DNA of 64,000 nt, from the NCBI RefSeq assembly GCF_028622115.1, contig NZ_CP097263.1, positions 9,621,501 through 9,685,500 on the forward strand, given 5' to 3'. Positions within the stretch are counted from its first letter, which is position 1; every line of letters begins with the position of its first letter. The stretch comes from Kutzneria chonburiensis. Its GTDB lineage: Bacteria > Actinomycetota > Actinomycetes > Mycobacteriales > Pseudonocardiaceae. Of this stretch, positions 54,411-63,011 are shown piece after piece. The notes under the pieces are model-generated. The model saw nothing but the letters and a program-made list of their open reading frames with translations, was not told where the DNA came from and did no database searches. A program made the position numbers and the translations under genes.

Positions 54411-55595
54411 TCACCACAGGCCGCGGGCCTTGGCCAGGCGGCCGACGGTGAGGGCGATCCGCAGCACGAGGGCGTCGCGGGGGTCGTTGGCGTTGCGGCC
54501 GGTCAGCTCGGAGACCCGTTTGAGCCGGTAGCGCACGGTGTTGGGGTGCACGAACAGGTTGCGGGCGCACGCCTCGAGCACGCCACCGGTCTCGAGGAAG
54601 GCGTCGACCGTGGCCATCAGGCCGCCGGTGGCCTCCTCGAGCGGACGGGCGATGCGGTCGATCAGCTGCCACTCCGCCTCCGGGTCGCCGGCCAGCGCCC
54701 GCTCCGGCAGCAGGTCCAGCGATCGCACCGGGCGGGGAGCGGTCGGCCAGCCGACCACGGCGCGCAGCCCGGACAACGCGTCCGAGGCGCTGCGGTGCGC
54801 CTCGGCGATGCTGTCGACCGTCGGGCCGACGACCACCGGGCCCGGCCCGAACGCCTCGGCCATCTTCGGCAGCACCTCGTGGCTCTCGTCATCGGAGCCG
54901 CCCAGCACGACCACCAGCCGCGAGCCCTGCACGCTCAGCAGCACCGGCCGGTGGATGCGGGCCGCGCGGCTGCGCACGTCGAACACCACCCGCGTCGGCT
55001 CGGTCGACATCGGGTTGCCGACCAGCACCGTCGCCTCGGCCGTCTGCTGCCAGCCAAGGGCCGACGCCCGGGACAGCAGCGACTCCTCGGCGTCACCACG
55101 GACGATGCCGTCCACGATCAGCGCCTCCAGCCGGGCGTCCCAGGCGCCACGGGCCTCGGCCGCGGCGGCGTAGGAGGTGGCCGCGGCGAAGGCGATCTCC
55201 CGGCCGTAGCGCAGGACCGCCTCGGTGAGCTGGGCTCGCTCCTTCTCGTCGGCGGCGATCTCCGGCAGCATGCGCTCGAAGACCTCGAGCGCCACCCGGA
55301 CCAGCTCCACCGTCTGGCGCAGGCTCACCCAGCGTGACATGTCCTTGGGGGCCGAGCGGAACGCCTCCGCGGTCAGCCGGATCGCCTGCTTGTTGTCCCG
55401 CAGCCAGGACACGAAGCCGGCGACCCCGGTCTGGGTGACCATCAGCACGCTGGCCCGCTGGTCGGCCGGCAGCCGCCGGAACCACGGCAGCCGGTCCTCC
55501 ATCTCGCCGATCGTGCCGGTGGCCAGCCGGCCCGACGCGTGCTCGAGCCGGCGCAGCGTCTCCGCGGACAGCGAGTCCCACGCCAGTTCACTCAT
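54411..55595 (-). CDS. fasR: PucR-type regulator of fatty-acid synthesis (FasR-like)
   Basis: 394 residues from ATG 55595. The C-terminal PucR HTH, LETGGVLEACARNLFVHPNTVRYRLKRVSELTGRNANDPRDALVLRIALTVGRLAKA, follows a GGDEF-like CdaR domain (about 165-290). Its place directly upstream of fabD on the same strand is that of Streptomyces FasR (SCO2386), the activator of the fabDHPF operon, so the same role is inferred. A family D palindrome separates it from fabD, so the operon probably has its own promoter. Confidence 0.88.
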   Translation of the reverse strand: MSELAWDSLSAETLRRLEHASGRLATGTIGEMEDRLPWFRRLPADQRASVLMVTQTGVAGFVSWLRDNKQAIRLTAEAFRSAPKDMSRWVSLRQTVELVRVALEVFERMLPEIAADEKERAQLTEAVLRYGREIAFAAATSYAAAAEARGAWDARLEALIVDGIVRGDAEESLLSRASALGWQQTAEATVLVGNPMSTEPTRVVFDVRSRAARIHRPVLLSVQGSRLVVVLGGSDDESHEVLPKMAEAFGPGPVVVGPTVDSIAEAHRSASDALSGLRAVVGWPTAPRPVRSLDLLPERALAGDPEAEWQLIDRIARPLEEATGGLMATVDAFLETGGVLEACARNLFVHPNTVRYRLKRVSELTGRNANDPRDALVLRIALTVGRLAKARGLW

Positions 55596-55699
55596 GGTTC
55601 CCAGCTTCGCACGCCACCCACCCGTACGAAGGAACAACCGGCTCGTGCCGGGAAATCGCCCCTATGTTCGGTGGGGTCGTAGCCTTGGAGGAGGTCGTC

Positions 55700-57211
55700 T
55701 TGCGAAGACTGCTGCCCGTCGCGCTCAGCCTGCTCACCGTGTTCGCGCTGGTCACACCGGCGCACGCGGAGCGGGTCGTGTGGGCCCCGTGCCCCGGCGC
55801 GCTCGCCGCACTCGAATGCACCACGCTTTCCGTTCCCCTCGACCACGCGAATCCCTCGCAGGGATCGATCGCCGTGGTCGTCAGCCGTCGTCAGGCGTCC
55901 GATTCCTTGCACCGCAAGGGAGTTCTGCTGATCAATCCCGGCGGTCCCGGCGGCAGCGGGCTGTCCATGCCGCGCTACATCGCCGACCACACCCCGTTGG
56001 GGCAGTACTACGACCTGATCGGCTTCGACCCCCGTGGTGTCGGGGCCTCGACCGCCTTGCAGTGCTTGAAACCTCTTGGCCTGGCGTCGTTGGATTCCCG
56101 TCCCACGGATGACCAGTTCGCTTTGTGGGCTGCCGATGCCCGTCAGTCCGAGGACGCCTGCGCGCATGCCGGCGGTGGCATCCGGCCGTTCGTCAACACC
56201 CGGGACACCGCGTACGACATGGACCAGATCCGTGAGGCGCTCGGTGTTGCGAAGATCAATTACCTGGGCTATTCGTACGGGACCTATCTCGGGGCCGTGT
56301 ACGGCAGCCTGTTCCCCGACCGGCTGAACCTGTCCGTTCTGGACTCGGCCGTGCATCCCGAGTGGATCTGGCGGCAGCAGTTCCTGGAGCAGGCCGCGGC
56401 ATATCGGTCTGATGTGGACGCTTGGGCCACGTGGGTCGGCGACCGCAACGGCGCCTTCGGTCTCGGTGTCGGCCGGGACGCCGTGTTGGCGTCCGTCGAG
56501 CAGATCGCCGGCGCCGTGGCCAAGTCTCCGGTCGGCAAGTTCAACCGCAGCGTGCTCGACGGCACCGTCGGCGAGGGTGCCCGCTACCGTCCTTTGTGGT
56601 CGGATCTTGCCCAGGTCCTCGCTTCTGTCCGTTCCGGGGCTTCCGTCGCCGACGCCGTCGACGCCGGCCTCGCCTTGGCTCAGCGGGGCCTCTCCACCAT
56701 GAAGGCCGGCGTCTTCGACACCGTCACCTGCGAGGCCGATTGGCCTTCGGACCTTTCGACCTATTACCAGGACATGCGCGTCTACCGTTCTTCTTTCCCT
56801 TACGGCTACGGCGTTCTTCGCGCTGCCCCCACCACGTGCACCTACCGCTCCTTCTCTCCCGCCTCCCCGCCCGTTCCCTTGTCCCGCACCGGCTATCCCG
56901 TCGGCGTCGTCGTCCAGGCCGAGGGTGACACTCAGACCGCGTACGCCGGCGGTCCCGCCATGGCGCAGCGTCTCCGTGACAACCTCATCACCGTTTCCGA
57001 CGAGGGCATCCATGGCCTGTACGCCAGCAACCCCTGCGTGACCGAGAAGATCAACCGCTACTTCCTCGACGGCGTGCTCCCCGACAGCTCGTCGGTCTGT
57101 CCCGGCTCGCCCCGCCCGTCCGTCCCCGCCGACGCGGCCCCGTCTCCCACCCGCGCCGCCACCCTCGGCCAGTCCGTGACCGGCTACCTCTCCGCCCTGG
57201 CCCCCTTCTAA
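55700..57211 (+). CDS. secreted S33-family tripeptidyl aminopeptidase
   Basis: 503 residues from TTG 55700, five bases after GGAGGAGG. Signal peptide about 1-23 (LLPVALSLLTVFALVTPAHA). Alpha/beta hydrolase: oxyanion loop INPGGPGGSG, nucleophile Ser in YLGYSYGTYLGAVY (about 205), and His in DEGIHGLYASNPCV (about 447). The C-terminal TAP-like domain fits the SlpD/Tap family that removes tripeptides from extracellular proteins. The stop codon touches a family A palindrome. It probably works with other secreted proteases such as the S53 enzyme. Confidence 0.92.
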   Translation: MRRLLPVALSLLTVFALVTPAHAERVVWAPCPGALAALECTTLSVPLDHANPSQGSIAVVVSRRQASDSLHRKGVLLINPGGPGGSGLSMPRYIADHTPLGQYYDLIGFDPRGVGASTALQCLKPLGLASLDSRPTDDQFALWAADARQSEDACAHAGGGIRPFVNTRDTAYDMDQIREALGVAKINYLGYSYGTYLGAVYGSLFPDRLNLSVLDSAVHPEWIWRQQFLEQAAAYRSDVDAWATWVGDRNGAFGLGVGRDAVLASVEQIAGAVAKSPVGKFNRSVLDGTVGEGARYRPLWSDLAQVLASVRSGASVADAVDAGLALAQRGLSTMKAGVFDTVTCEADWPSDLSTYYQDMRVYRSSFPYGYGVLRAAPTTCTYRSFSPASPPVPLSRTGYPVGVVVQAEGDTQTAYAGGPAMAQRLRDNLITVSDEGIHGLYASNPCVTEKINRYFLDGVLPDSSSVCPGSPRPSVPADAAPSPTRAATLGQSVTGYLSALAPF

Positions 57212-57297
57212 CCCCCGCGAGTCCCGCTCAGCGTCACACCGAAATGCTGAATCCGTTTCACACGTTCGGTGTGACTGTGGGCGGGACTCGCGGGGGT
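57211..57297. repeat. dispersed palindrome, family A copy 3
   Basis: ACCCCCGCGAGTCCCGC outer arm and complement, GTCACACCGAA/TTCGGTGTGAC inner arms, loop TGAATCCGTTTCACA as in copy 2. It begins at the last base of the peptidase stop codon. The remaining gap to 57463 holds no gene. Confidence 0.92.
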
Positions 57298-57463
57298 GGG
57301 TATGCCGGAGGCCGCCCGCGCCGAGCGCTGGGCGGCCTCCCTCTCCCCGGTCCCCACCGGTGTGTCCACTGTGGATCACGCCGGGCCTCGGCGCCACGCG
57401 AATCCCCTTTCGGGCCAACCGTGTCGAGTTGCTCCACACTGGACACTGCGAAACCATTCGGCA

Positions 57464-58315
57464 ATGGGCGATCAACTCAGTCAGGGGCTGGGCGACGCGT
57501 GGGCGCTGATCACCACGTTCGTGCCCAAGCTGCTGGGCTTCCTACTGGTGCTGCTGGTCGGTTGGCTGGTGGCCAAGGCGCTGTCGAAGGCCGTGGAAAT
57601 CCTGCTCAACAAGGTCGGCTTCGGCCGGCTGGTCGAGCGGTCGGGGCTCGGCGGCCCGAAATCGCCGGTGGACGCGGGCAAGCTGATCGTGCAGCTGGTC
57701 TTCTACTTCGTGCTGCTGATCGCGCTGAACTACGCGTTCGCGGTGTTCGGCGCGGGCAACCCGGTGAGCGACCTGCTCAACCAGGTCATCGCCTACCTGC
57801 CACGAGTGGTGGTGGCGATCATCCTGGTGCTGATCGCCTCGGCGATCGCGCGGGTGGTCCGCAACCTGATCACGGGCGCGCTGGCCGGCCGTCAGTACGG
57901 CCGGCTGCTGGGCACGGTCACGTACGCCTTCCTGCTGGCGCTGGGCATCATCGCGGCGCTCAACCAGCTGGGCATCGCGACCACGGTGACCGAACCGATC
58001 CTGATCTTCGCGCTGGGCACGGTCGGCGGCATCCTGGTGGTCGGTGTTGGCGGCGGCATGGTCCGGCCGATGCAGTCACGGTGGGAGCAGTGGCTGACCA
58101 GGGCCCAGGCCGAAGTGGCGACGCAGCCGACGAACCCGTCGACCCAGGGCGCGCCCTGGGAGCGGAACCAGCCTCCGGGCTCGGAGACGCCGACGCCGGC
58201 CGAGGGTTTCCCCGCCCGGATCAGTCCCAGCCGGAGTGACCTAAATCCCTGCGGAATACCCGGCCCCGGGGCATATGTTCTCCAGAGAGGAGAAGTGCGC
58301 TCCGGGGCCTGGTGA
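57464..58315 (+). CDS. membrane protein with conserved TM-helix repeats (PF05552-type)
   Basis: 283 residues from ATG 57464. The N-terminal part has five helices, including two conserved TM-helix units (LLGFLLVLLVGWLVAKALSKAVEILL and LPRVVVAIILVLIASAIARVVRNLI) found in proteins related to small mechanosensitive channels. No beta-domain of MscS follows; the tail is disordered and Pro-rich. The last 22 bases of the frame, including the stop, run into the FMN riboswitch aptamer, so the final residues (about GEVRSGAW) are encoded by aptamer sequence. Translation of this gene could disturb aptamer folding. Confidence 0.82.
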   Translation: MGDQLSQGLGDAWALITTFVPKLLGFLLVLLVGWLVAKALSKAVEILLNKVGFGRLVERSGLGGPKSPVDAGKLIVQLVFYFVLLIALNYAFAVFGAGNPVSDLLNQVIAYLPRVVVAIILVLIASAIARVVRNLITGALAGRQYGRLLGTVTYAFLLALGIIAALNQLGIATTVTEPILIFALGTVGGILVVGVGGGMVRPMQSRWEQWLTRAQAEVATQPTNPSTQGAPWERNQPPGSETPTPAEGFPARISPSRSDLNPCGIPGPGAYVLQRGEVRSGAW

Positions 58316-58480
58316 AACTCCAGACCGGCGGTACAGCCCGCGAACCGCCCCCGCAAGGGGGTGGCCGACCTGGTGAGATTCCAGGGCCGACGGTGACAGT
58401 CCGGATGAGAGGCGCGCACCACGCCTGCCGTTGGCGTGCGCCCGAACAAAGGCCCCGGACCGAAGCCGGAAGGGGCTGAC
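58294..58480 (+). promoter_or_regulatory. FMN riboswitch (RFN element)
   Basis: The aptamer spans about 58294-58420. Conserved elements in order: GGGGCCTGGTGAAACTCC, GACCGGCGGTACAGCCCGCG, the variable CCGCCCCC/GGGGGTGG hairpin, GCCGACCTGGTGAGATTCC, GGCCGACGGTGACAGTCCGG, ATGAGAGG. P1 pairs GTGCGC with GCGCAC. Downstream, GGCCCC (58451-58456) can pair with GGGGCT (58471-58476) at the ribosome site, or instead GGCCCCGG can pair with CCGGGGCC (58302-58309) in the aptamer. This gives a translational on/off switch: FMN frees the sequestor, which closes the ribosome site. Confidence 0.93.
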
Positions 58481-58483
58481 CAG

Positions 58484-59128
58484 GTGAACTGGTTGCTGGA
58501 GCACGGACTGACGCTGCTGGGCGAACACATCTCGTTCGCGGAGCTGCTGGGCCAGATCGGCGCGGTGGCGGTGGTGTTCCTGGCCCAGCGGCGCACGCTG
58601 TGGACCTGGCCCGTGCAGATCGCCGCGGCCATCCTGCTCTTCTCCGTCTACACCTCGGCCCACCTGGGCGGACTGGCCCTGCGCCAGGTCATCGTGCTCG
58701 CCATCTCGGGATACGGCTGGTGGGCCTGGACCCGCCGCCGCGACGCCGAGTACGGCGTGGTGGTCCGCCGCTCGACCTGGCCGGAGCTGGGCGCGCTGGC
58801 CACGGTGTTGGTCGTCGGCACGGTCGGCATGGCCCTGCTGCTCCAGGCCACCGACGCCTCCTGGGCCCCGTGGCCGGACGCCGCGATCTTCATCGGCACG
58901 GCCGTGGCCTACGGCGCCCAAGGCCTGCGTCTGGTCGAGTTCTGGCTGGTCTGGCTGCTGGTGGACGCGATCGGCGTGCCGTTGCAGATCGCGTCGGGCC
59001 TGTACTTCAGCGCCAGCGTCTACATCGTCTTCACGTTCTTGGTGATCAAGGGCTGGCGCGACTGGACCCGCAGCGCCAAGGTCAGCGCCTCACTGGCTCA
59101 GACACCAGTCGGCAACGCCAGCGTGTGA
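58484..59128 (+). CDS. pnuX: riboflavin transporter of the PnuC family (PnuX)
   Basis: 214 residues from GTG 58484 (GAAGGGG upstream). About seven helices in the PnuC arrangement: FAELLGQIGAVAVVFLAQRRTLWTWPVQIAAAILLFSVY, GYGWWAWTRRR (the WxxW signature), and a C-terminal VEFWLVWLLVDAIGVPLQIASGLYFSASVYIVF. Actinobacterial members under FMN riboswitch control import riboflavin; PnuC itself takes nicotinamide riboside. The riboswitch directly upstream makes riboflavin or a precursor the best substrate call. Its end overlaps a spurious extension of the truncated deacetylase on the other strand. Confidence 0.9.
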   Translation: MNWLLEHGLTLLGEHISFAELLGQIGAVAVVFLAQRRTLWTWPVQIAAAILLFSVYTSAHLGGLALRQVIVLAISGYGWWAWTRRRDAEYGVVVRRSTWPELGALATVLVVGTVGMALLLQATDASWAPWPDAAIFIGTAVAYGAQGLRLVEFWLVWLLVDAIGVPLQIASGLYFSASVYIVFTFLVIKGWRDWTRSAKVSASLAQTPVGNASV

Positions 59129-59913
59129 CGCGAACCACACAGTGACATTGGCGCCGCCTCCGGCGGCGCGGGCTCGGCCCCTTTGGGGCCCTGCCTCGCC
59201 CTTGCTGGATTTTTCGAGGCCCGCATCGGCTTGTGTGGTGGGGCGCGTCGGGTGGCGGACCTCGAAAAATCCAGCAACCGTGCGAAGCAGGGGCGGGGCC
59301 GAGCCGACTTCGGGTTGGCGGCTCGAATTCGCGGTGGTGCGTGCACCCCCAGCGGATGGTCGTCGTCGGCCATCAGCGATGAGTCGTAGCGCAGCCCGAG
59401 CTCACGGATCACCGCCAGGGTGTCTTCGCTGAAGTCCCAGGACGGCGTGCGGAGCCCGACCGGCCGGGTGCCGCTCAGCCGTTCGAGCGTGTCGGCAGCG
59501 CGGAAGGCAAGCTCGCGCTCAACGCCAGGCGGCAGCGCGGTGTTGCGCTCGTGGATCCAGCCGTGAAGGGCGACTTCGTGCCCGCCCTGCACGTACGCGT
59601 CGATGTCGGCCGGATGCAGCAGCGCCGACACCGCCGGCACGAAGAACGTGGCCGGAATTCCGTGCGTGGCCAGCAGGTTCAGGATCTTCGGCACGGCAAC
59701 GCGGCTGCCGTACTCGCCCTGCGACAGCTGGCAGGGGCTGAACTCCCCGTCCCGCAGCGGAATCGTCTCGTGGTCGGAGTCGAAGGACAGCGCCACCGCC
59801 GCCCGACGGCCGTGCGGCCAGCGGTCCGGGCGCAGGCTGCGCCCTGCGCGCACGCGGCCGACTTGCTGCTGCCAGACCGTTTCCGGCCATTCCCAGGGCT
59901 GTCCGGTCACCAT
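59098..59913 (-). pseudogene. polysaccharide deacetylase, truncated at its C-terminus
   Basis: Reads from ATG 59913 (MVTGQPWEWPETVWQQQVG). Deacetylase motifs 1-3 are intact: VALSFDSDHET (catalytic Asp/metal Asp), HEVALHGWIHE (metal His pair) and GLRTPSWDFSEDT. After LRYDSSLMADDDHP (about residue 190) family similarity stops and the frame runs through the inverted-repeat element into low-complexity, Arg/Pro-rich sequence, then overlaps pnuX. Motifs 4-5, including the catalytic His of the last strand, are missing. Intact members act on peptidoglycan, chitin or purine derivatives (PuuE-like). Probably inactive. Confidence 0.65.
59156..59320. mobile_element. MITE-like inverted-repeat element
   Basis: Two related arms of about 65 bases face each other. 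The inner 18 bases are perfect: TTGCTGGATTTTTCGAGG (59202-59219) and CCTCGAAAAATCCAGCAA (59260-59277). Farther out GGCTCGGCCCC pairs with GGGGCCGAGCC (about 59171/59295) with some gaps. The 40-base loop carries no gene. It lies across the 3' part of the deacetylase gene. Exact ends and target duplication cannot be fixed. Confidence 0.65.
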
Positions 59914-60017
59914 GCGCAACAGGTTAGCCCCGTTCACACCTTCGACTGACCAACTGTGGACAACTCGCCAAGTTCGCCTAACGTCGAGGACGGCCCGACC
60001 GCGACGGAGGTGAAACT

Positions 60018-60776
60018 GTGCTGTCACAGCAAGAACGTCTCACCTTCCTGGCCGGCGGCCTCGCCGCGCTTCGTGACGGCAGTGCGCCGACGTGGACGCA
60101 ACTGGGCCTGGCGCAGCCGAAAACCGGTCTGTACGGCGAGATTTCGCTGGCAGTGCGAGAGATGCTCGCACAGGACCGGATCACCGACTTCTTCTTCATG
60201 CACAAGCCGCCGGGCCTGCGGGTCAGGTTCGCCGCCGCGCCGGGCCGTGAGTCGTGGGTGCGGGCGGAGATCATGCGGCTGGCCCGGCGCTGGCACGAGG
60301 ACGGCCTGGTCGACGGCGTGGTGCCCGGCGTGTACGAGCCTGAGGCCTTCCTGTTCGGCGGGCCGTCGGCGATGCACCACGTGCACCGTCTGTTCACAGT
60401 GGACTCGTTGGCCTGGCTCGATCATCACGTGCGGCCGGTGCTGCCGGCGTGGCTGCTGTCCATGCGGCTGCTGCGATCGGTGTTCGGCGGCCTCGGCCTG
60501 TGTTGCCAGGCGTGGCCGCGCGTGCGGGACACCTGCGGCCGGCGGGTGACAGTCAAGGACGACGCCGTCACCATGGCCTGCGCCGAGCTGCGGGCCGTGT
60601 GGGAGACGACGCGGGCGCCGGCCGAGCCGGCGGCGCGGAGCTGGCGGGTGGCGCTGGAGCGGGTCGGCGGCGACGCGGCCGAGGCGGCGGCCTACTACGT
60701 GGTCTTCCACTGGAACCGGGGCCGGCTGAGCTCGGTCCGGCAGGCCTTGATCACCGAAGCGCTGGCGGGCGCATGA
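60018..60776 (+). CDS. lanthipeptide dehydratase, elimination domain (SpaB_C type)
   Basis: 252 residues from GTG 60018, seven bases after GGAGG. Matches the thiopeptide-type bacteriocin biosynthesis/SpaB C-terminal domain: ITDFFFMHKPPGLRVRFAAAPG near residue 55, VYEPEAFLFGGPSAMHHVHRLFTVDSLAWL (about 107-136), and HWNRGRLSSVRQALI at the C-terminus. In class I lanthipeptide and thiopeptide pathways this domain removes glutamate from glutamylated Ser/Thr to give dehydroamino acids. Here it is a separate protein, encoded before its partner and coupled to it by ATGA overlap. It is divergent from the deacetylase remnant; the promoter lies in the 104 bases before it. Confidence 0.87.
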   Translation: MLSQQERLTFLAGGLAALRDGSAPTWTQLGLAQPKTGLYGEISLAVREMLAQDRITDFFFMHKPPGLRVRFAAAPGRESWVRAEIMRLARRWHEDGLVDGVVPGVYEPEAFLFGGPSAMHHVHRLFTVDSLAWLDHHVRPVLPAWLLSMRLLRSVFGGLGLCCQAWPRVRDTCGRRVTVKDDAVTMACAELRAVWETTRAPAEPAARSWRVALERVGGDAAEAAAYYVVFHWNRGRLSSVRQALITEALAGA

Positions 60777-62893
60777 GCGTGCTGCTGCGGGTCGGTGGGC
60801 TGCCGATGCGCCTGTGGACCGCCGCCGGCAACCCGGAACTGGTCGCCGAGCTGCGGGATCTCATCGCGGAGGAGGCCGCGTACGGGGCGTACGCCCGTGC
60901 ACTGGCCGACTGGCTGGGCACGGTGATCCCGCAGTTCGAGGACCGGTCGGAGCTGCTGGCGCTGCGCCGGGACCTGCACAACGGCCGTCCGGTGTCGAGC
61001 GACCTGCCCGAGCTGGCCCGGGCCACCGGCTGGTCGACGGCCCTCGGTCTGCGCCGTGCGGCGGTGAACGAAACCCTGCTTTTGGAGCGTGAGAGGCTAC
61101 GAAAGCTGCCTTGGTCGCAGGTCGACGAGGCCGTTGCCCGGGCCGTGCCGGATCTGGTCGGTGATCTCTCGCGGCGGGTCGAAGCCGGCGAGAACTGGGG
61201 TAGCAAGCGTTTGCGACAGCGCTCGGAGTACCTACTTCGCATGATCGCCCGCGGCGCGGCCAAGCCGACGCCGCGCGGCTGGCTCGCTCACGTCGCCCAG
61301 GCCGAGGTGGCCGAGACGGCGTCGTGGCCGGTGCTCGGGTCGTGTTCGGCCCAGTGGGTCAGCAACATCAACGCCGACCGAAGACCGACCGAGCTCGACG
61401 GCGCCACGATCACCCTGAACGGGCTGAACTGGGTCGACGGGGATCGGCTGCGCTGCTGGTCCGCGAGCCGTGTGGTGGAGGTTCGGCGGACGCCGCTGGT
61501 GGACGCCATCCGCAACGTGGTCGCCGACGGCGTGCACGATGTCGACGAGCTCGTCCGCCGCCTGGCCCCTTCGTCAGCCGATGTCCTGCGCGGCTTCCTG
61601 CGACACCTCGTCGACCTTGGCGTTCTCCAGCTCTCCCGGCCGTCGCGCTCAAGTTGGACCGTTCCTCTCGACGGTTTCGTCGACGTCTACCGCCGCGTCT
61701 CCGGTGCCGTGCCCGCCGATTTCGTCGCTCGGACCACGCAATTGGCTTTGCAGGCGCTGCGCTTGGTCGACGTCTTGCCGCGGCCCGCCGATCACCCCAT
61801 CCTGTCGCTGGTCGGCTCCACGCCACGTGCTGTCACCGACCTTGTCGCCGAGTACCTCGCCGCCGACCCCGTCGAGCCCGCCCATCGTCGAAGATCGCCC
61901 GAGCTGCCCGAAGTCCTTACCCCGCAGCTGCTCGACGAGATGGGCCTGCCGCCGGCCGAGCTGCCCGAGTGGCCGTTGGACTGTTTGGTCCGCCCCATGA
62001 CCACTGGTGCCGTGCTGGAGGCCATCGCCCCCGCCGGCGTCATCGACTCTCGCTTCGCTTCCGCCTTCACCTCGCTCGGCGGCGAGCCCTCTTCGGTCCG
62101 CTCCTACCGGGAGTTCCTGTCCCACAAGGCATCCTCCGAGGGTGTGCGGCCCATCGAGATCCTCGCACCGCCCCTCGACGACCGTGCCGCCAACGCCGTC
62201 CGCCGGCCGACTTATTGTCCACTATGGACAGGCGACTCCGACTGCTCCGGCTACCTGCCGGTTGCGGGTCGATACCTCCCCTTGGACCGCATCACTTTGC
62301 GCCGCTCGGGAAGCCGCATCATCGCCGAGGACCCTTCCGGCACCGTGTTGTGGCCCATGCACCACGCTACCCGAACCCCTGTCGGCCCTTGGGGCTTGGT
62401 CGTCACCTTGCTCACCGCCTCCGCGCCACGCGGGCCGTCGATCTCCTTCGGCAACCGGATGGCCGCCTTCCCGGACCGGAACTTCTTGCCGCGGATGGAA
62501 ATAGCCGGCGGCCTTGTCCTTTCCGGTCGACACTGGCGGATCCGTGCTCCGCGGTCCTTTCGCGACCTGGTGGCGCTGGATCTTCCACGCTTTGTCTTTG
62601 CCCGCAACGGGGGCAAGCCGCGGCCGGTGGACCTGCACAGCCTGGCCGCCGTACGCGACCTGGCCCGGCTGGGCGAGGAGATCGTGGTCGAGGAGATGCT
62701 GCCGGACCCGGATCACCTGCCGCTCAAGGACGAGCGCGGTGAACCGGTCGCGGGGCAGCTGCTGGTGCGACTGCCGCACCGACGAGCCACCACCGCGTCG
62801 GCGGTGGGGAATCAGGAAGGGGACAGTGGATGGAATCCGTCTTGGCCGTCACCGAACTGGACCGTCTCATCGAGGAACTGGACACCCGGATGA
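60773..62893 (+). CDS. lanthipeptide dehydratase, glutamylation domain (Lant_dehydr_N)
   Basis: 706 residues from ATG 60773. N-terminal LanB signature: VLLRVGGLPMRLWTAAGNPELVAELRDLIAEE, then RKLPWSQVDEAVARAVPDL, YLLRMIARGAAKPTPRGWLAHVA, and a later LDRITLRRSGSRIIAEDPSGTVLWPMHH region with FGNRMAAFPDRNFLPRMEIAGGLVLSGRHWRI. It transfers glutamate from Glu-tRNA to Ser/Thr of the precursor. The split from the elimination domain resembles thiopeptide (TbtB/TbtC) and pinensin systems. Its last 64 bases overlap the precursor gene in another frame. Upstream in-frame starts would overlap the partner gene and are rejected. Confidence 0.88.
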   Translation: MSVLLRVGGLPMRLWTAAGNPELVAELRDLIAEEAAYGAYARALADWLGTVIPQFEDRSELLALRRDLHNGRPVSSDLPELARATGWSTALGLRRAAVNETLLLERERLRKLPWSQVDEAVARAVPDLVGDLSRRVEAGENWGSKRLRQRSEYLLRMIARGAAKPTPRGWLAHVAQAEVAETASWPVLGSCSAQWVSNINADRRPTELDGATITLNGLNWVDGDRLRCWSASRVVEVRRTPLVDAIRNVVADGVHDVDELVRRLAPSSADVLRGFLRHLVDLGVLQLSRPSRSSWTVPLDGFVDVYRRVSGAVPADFVARTTQLALQALRLVDVLPRPADHPILSLVGSTPRAVTDLVAEYLAADPVEPAHRRRSPELPEVLTPQLLDEMGLPPAELPEWPLDCLVRPMTTGAVLEAIAPAGVIDSRFASAFTSLGGEPSSVRSYREFLSHKASSEGVRPIEILAPPLDDRAANAVRRPTYCPLWTGDSDCSGYLPVAGRYLPLDRITLRRSGSRIIAEDPSGTVLWPMHHATRTPVGPWGLVVTLLTASAPRGPSISFGNRMAAFPDRNFLPRMEIAGGLVLSGRHWRIRAPRSFRDLVALDLPRFVFARNGGKPRPVDLHSLAAVRDLARLGEEIVVEEMLPDPDHLPLKDERGEPVAGQLLVRLPHRRATTASAVGNQEGDSGWNPSWPSPNWTVSSRNWTPG

Positions 62894-62976
62894 CCGAGGC
62901 CGCCCCGGAGGGCCGGGCGCCGGACTCGGCGATCTGCTCGCTGGTCGGCTGCGACATGAGTCACTGGCACTGCTGA
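62830..62976 (+). CDS. class I lanthipeptide precursor peptide
   Basis: 48 residues, ATG 62830 with AGGAAGGGG eight bases upstream. Leader (about 1-33) is acidic and helical: VTELDRLIEELDTRMTEAAPEG, with an LD-rich stretch in the place of the FNLD-type recognition box. Core is ICSLVGCDMSHWHC, ending at the last residue; with the preceding Ser34 it holds three Ser and three Cys, enough for three lanthionine rings. Thr is absent from the core, so only lanthionine and not methyllanthionine is expected. The start lies inside the end of the dehydratase gene. No second precursor is seen nearby. Confidence 0.87.
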   Translation: MESVLAVTELDRLIEELDTRMTEAAPEGRAPDSAICSLVGCDMSHWHC

Positions 62977-63011
62977 GTCGGACGCGAGGCACGCCGGAGC
63001 TGGGACCGTGT

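Noticed and set aside
60773-62893. The locus as a PEARL-type (pearlin) system using a LanB-like aminoacyl ligase
   Set aside because: A SpaB_C elimination domain and a LanC with intact zinc ligands are present, and the core has paired Ser and Cys; classical lanthionine formation fits better.
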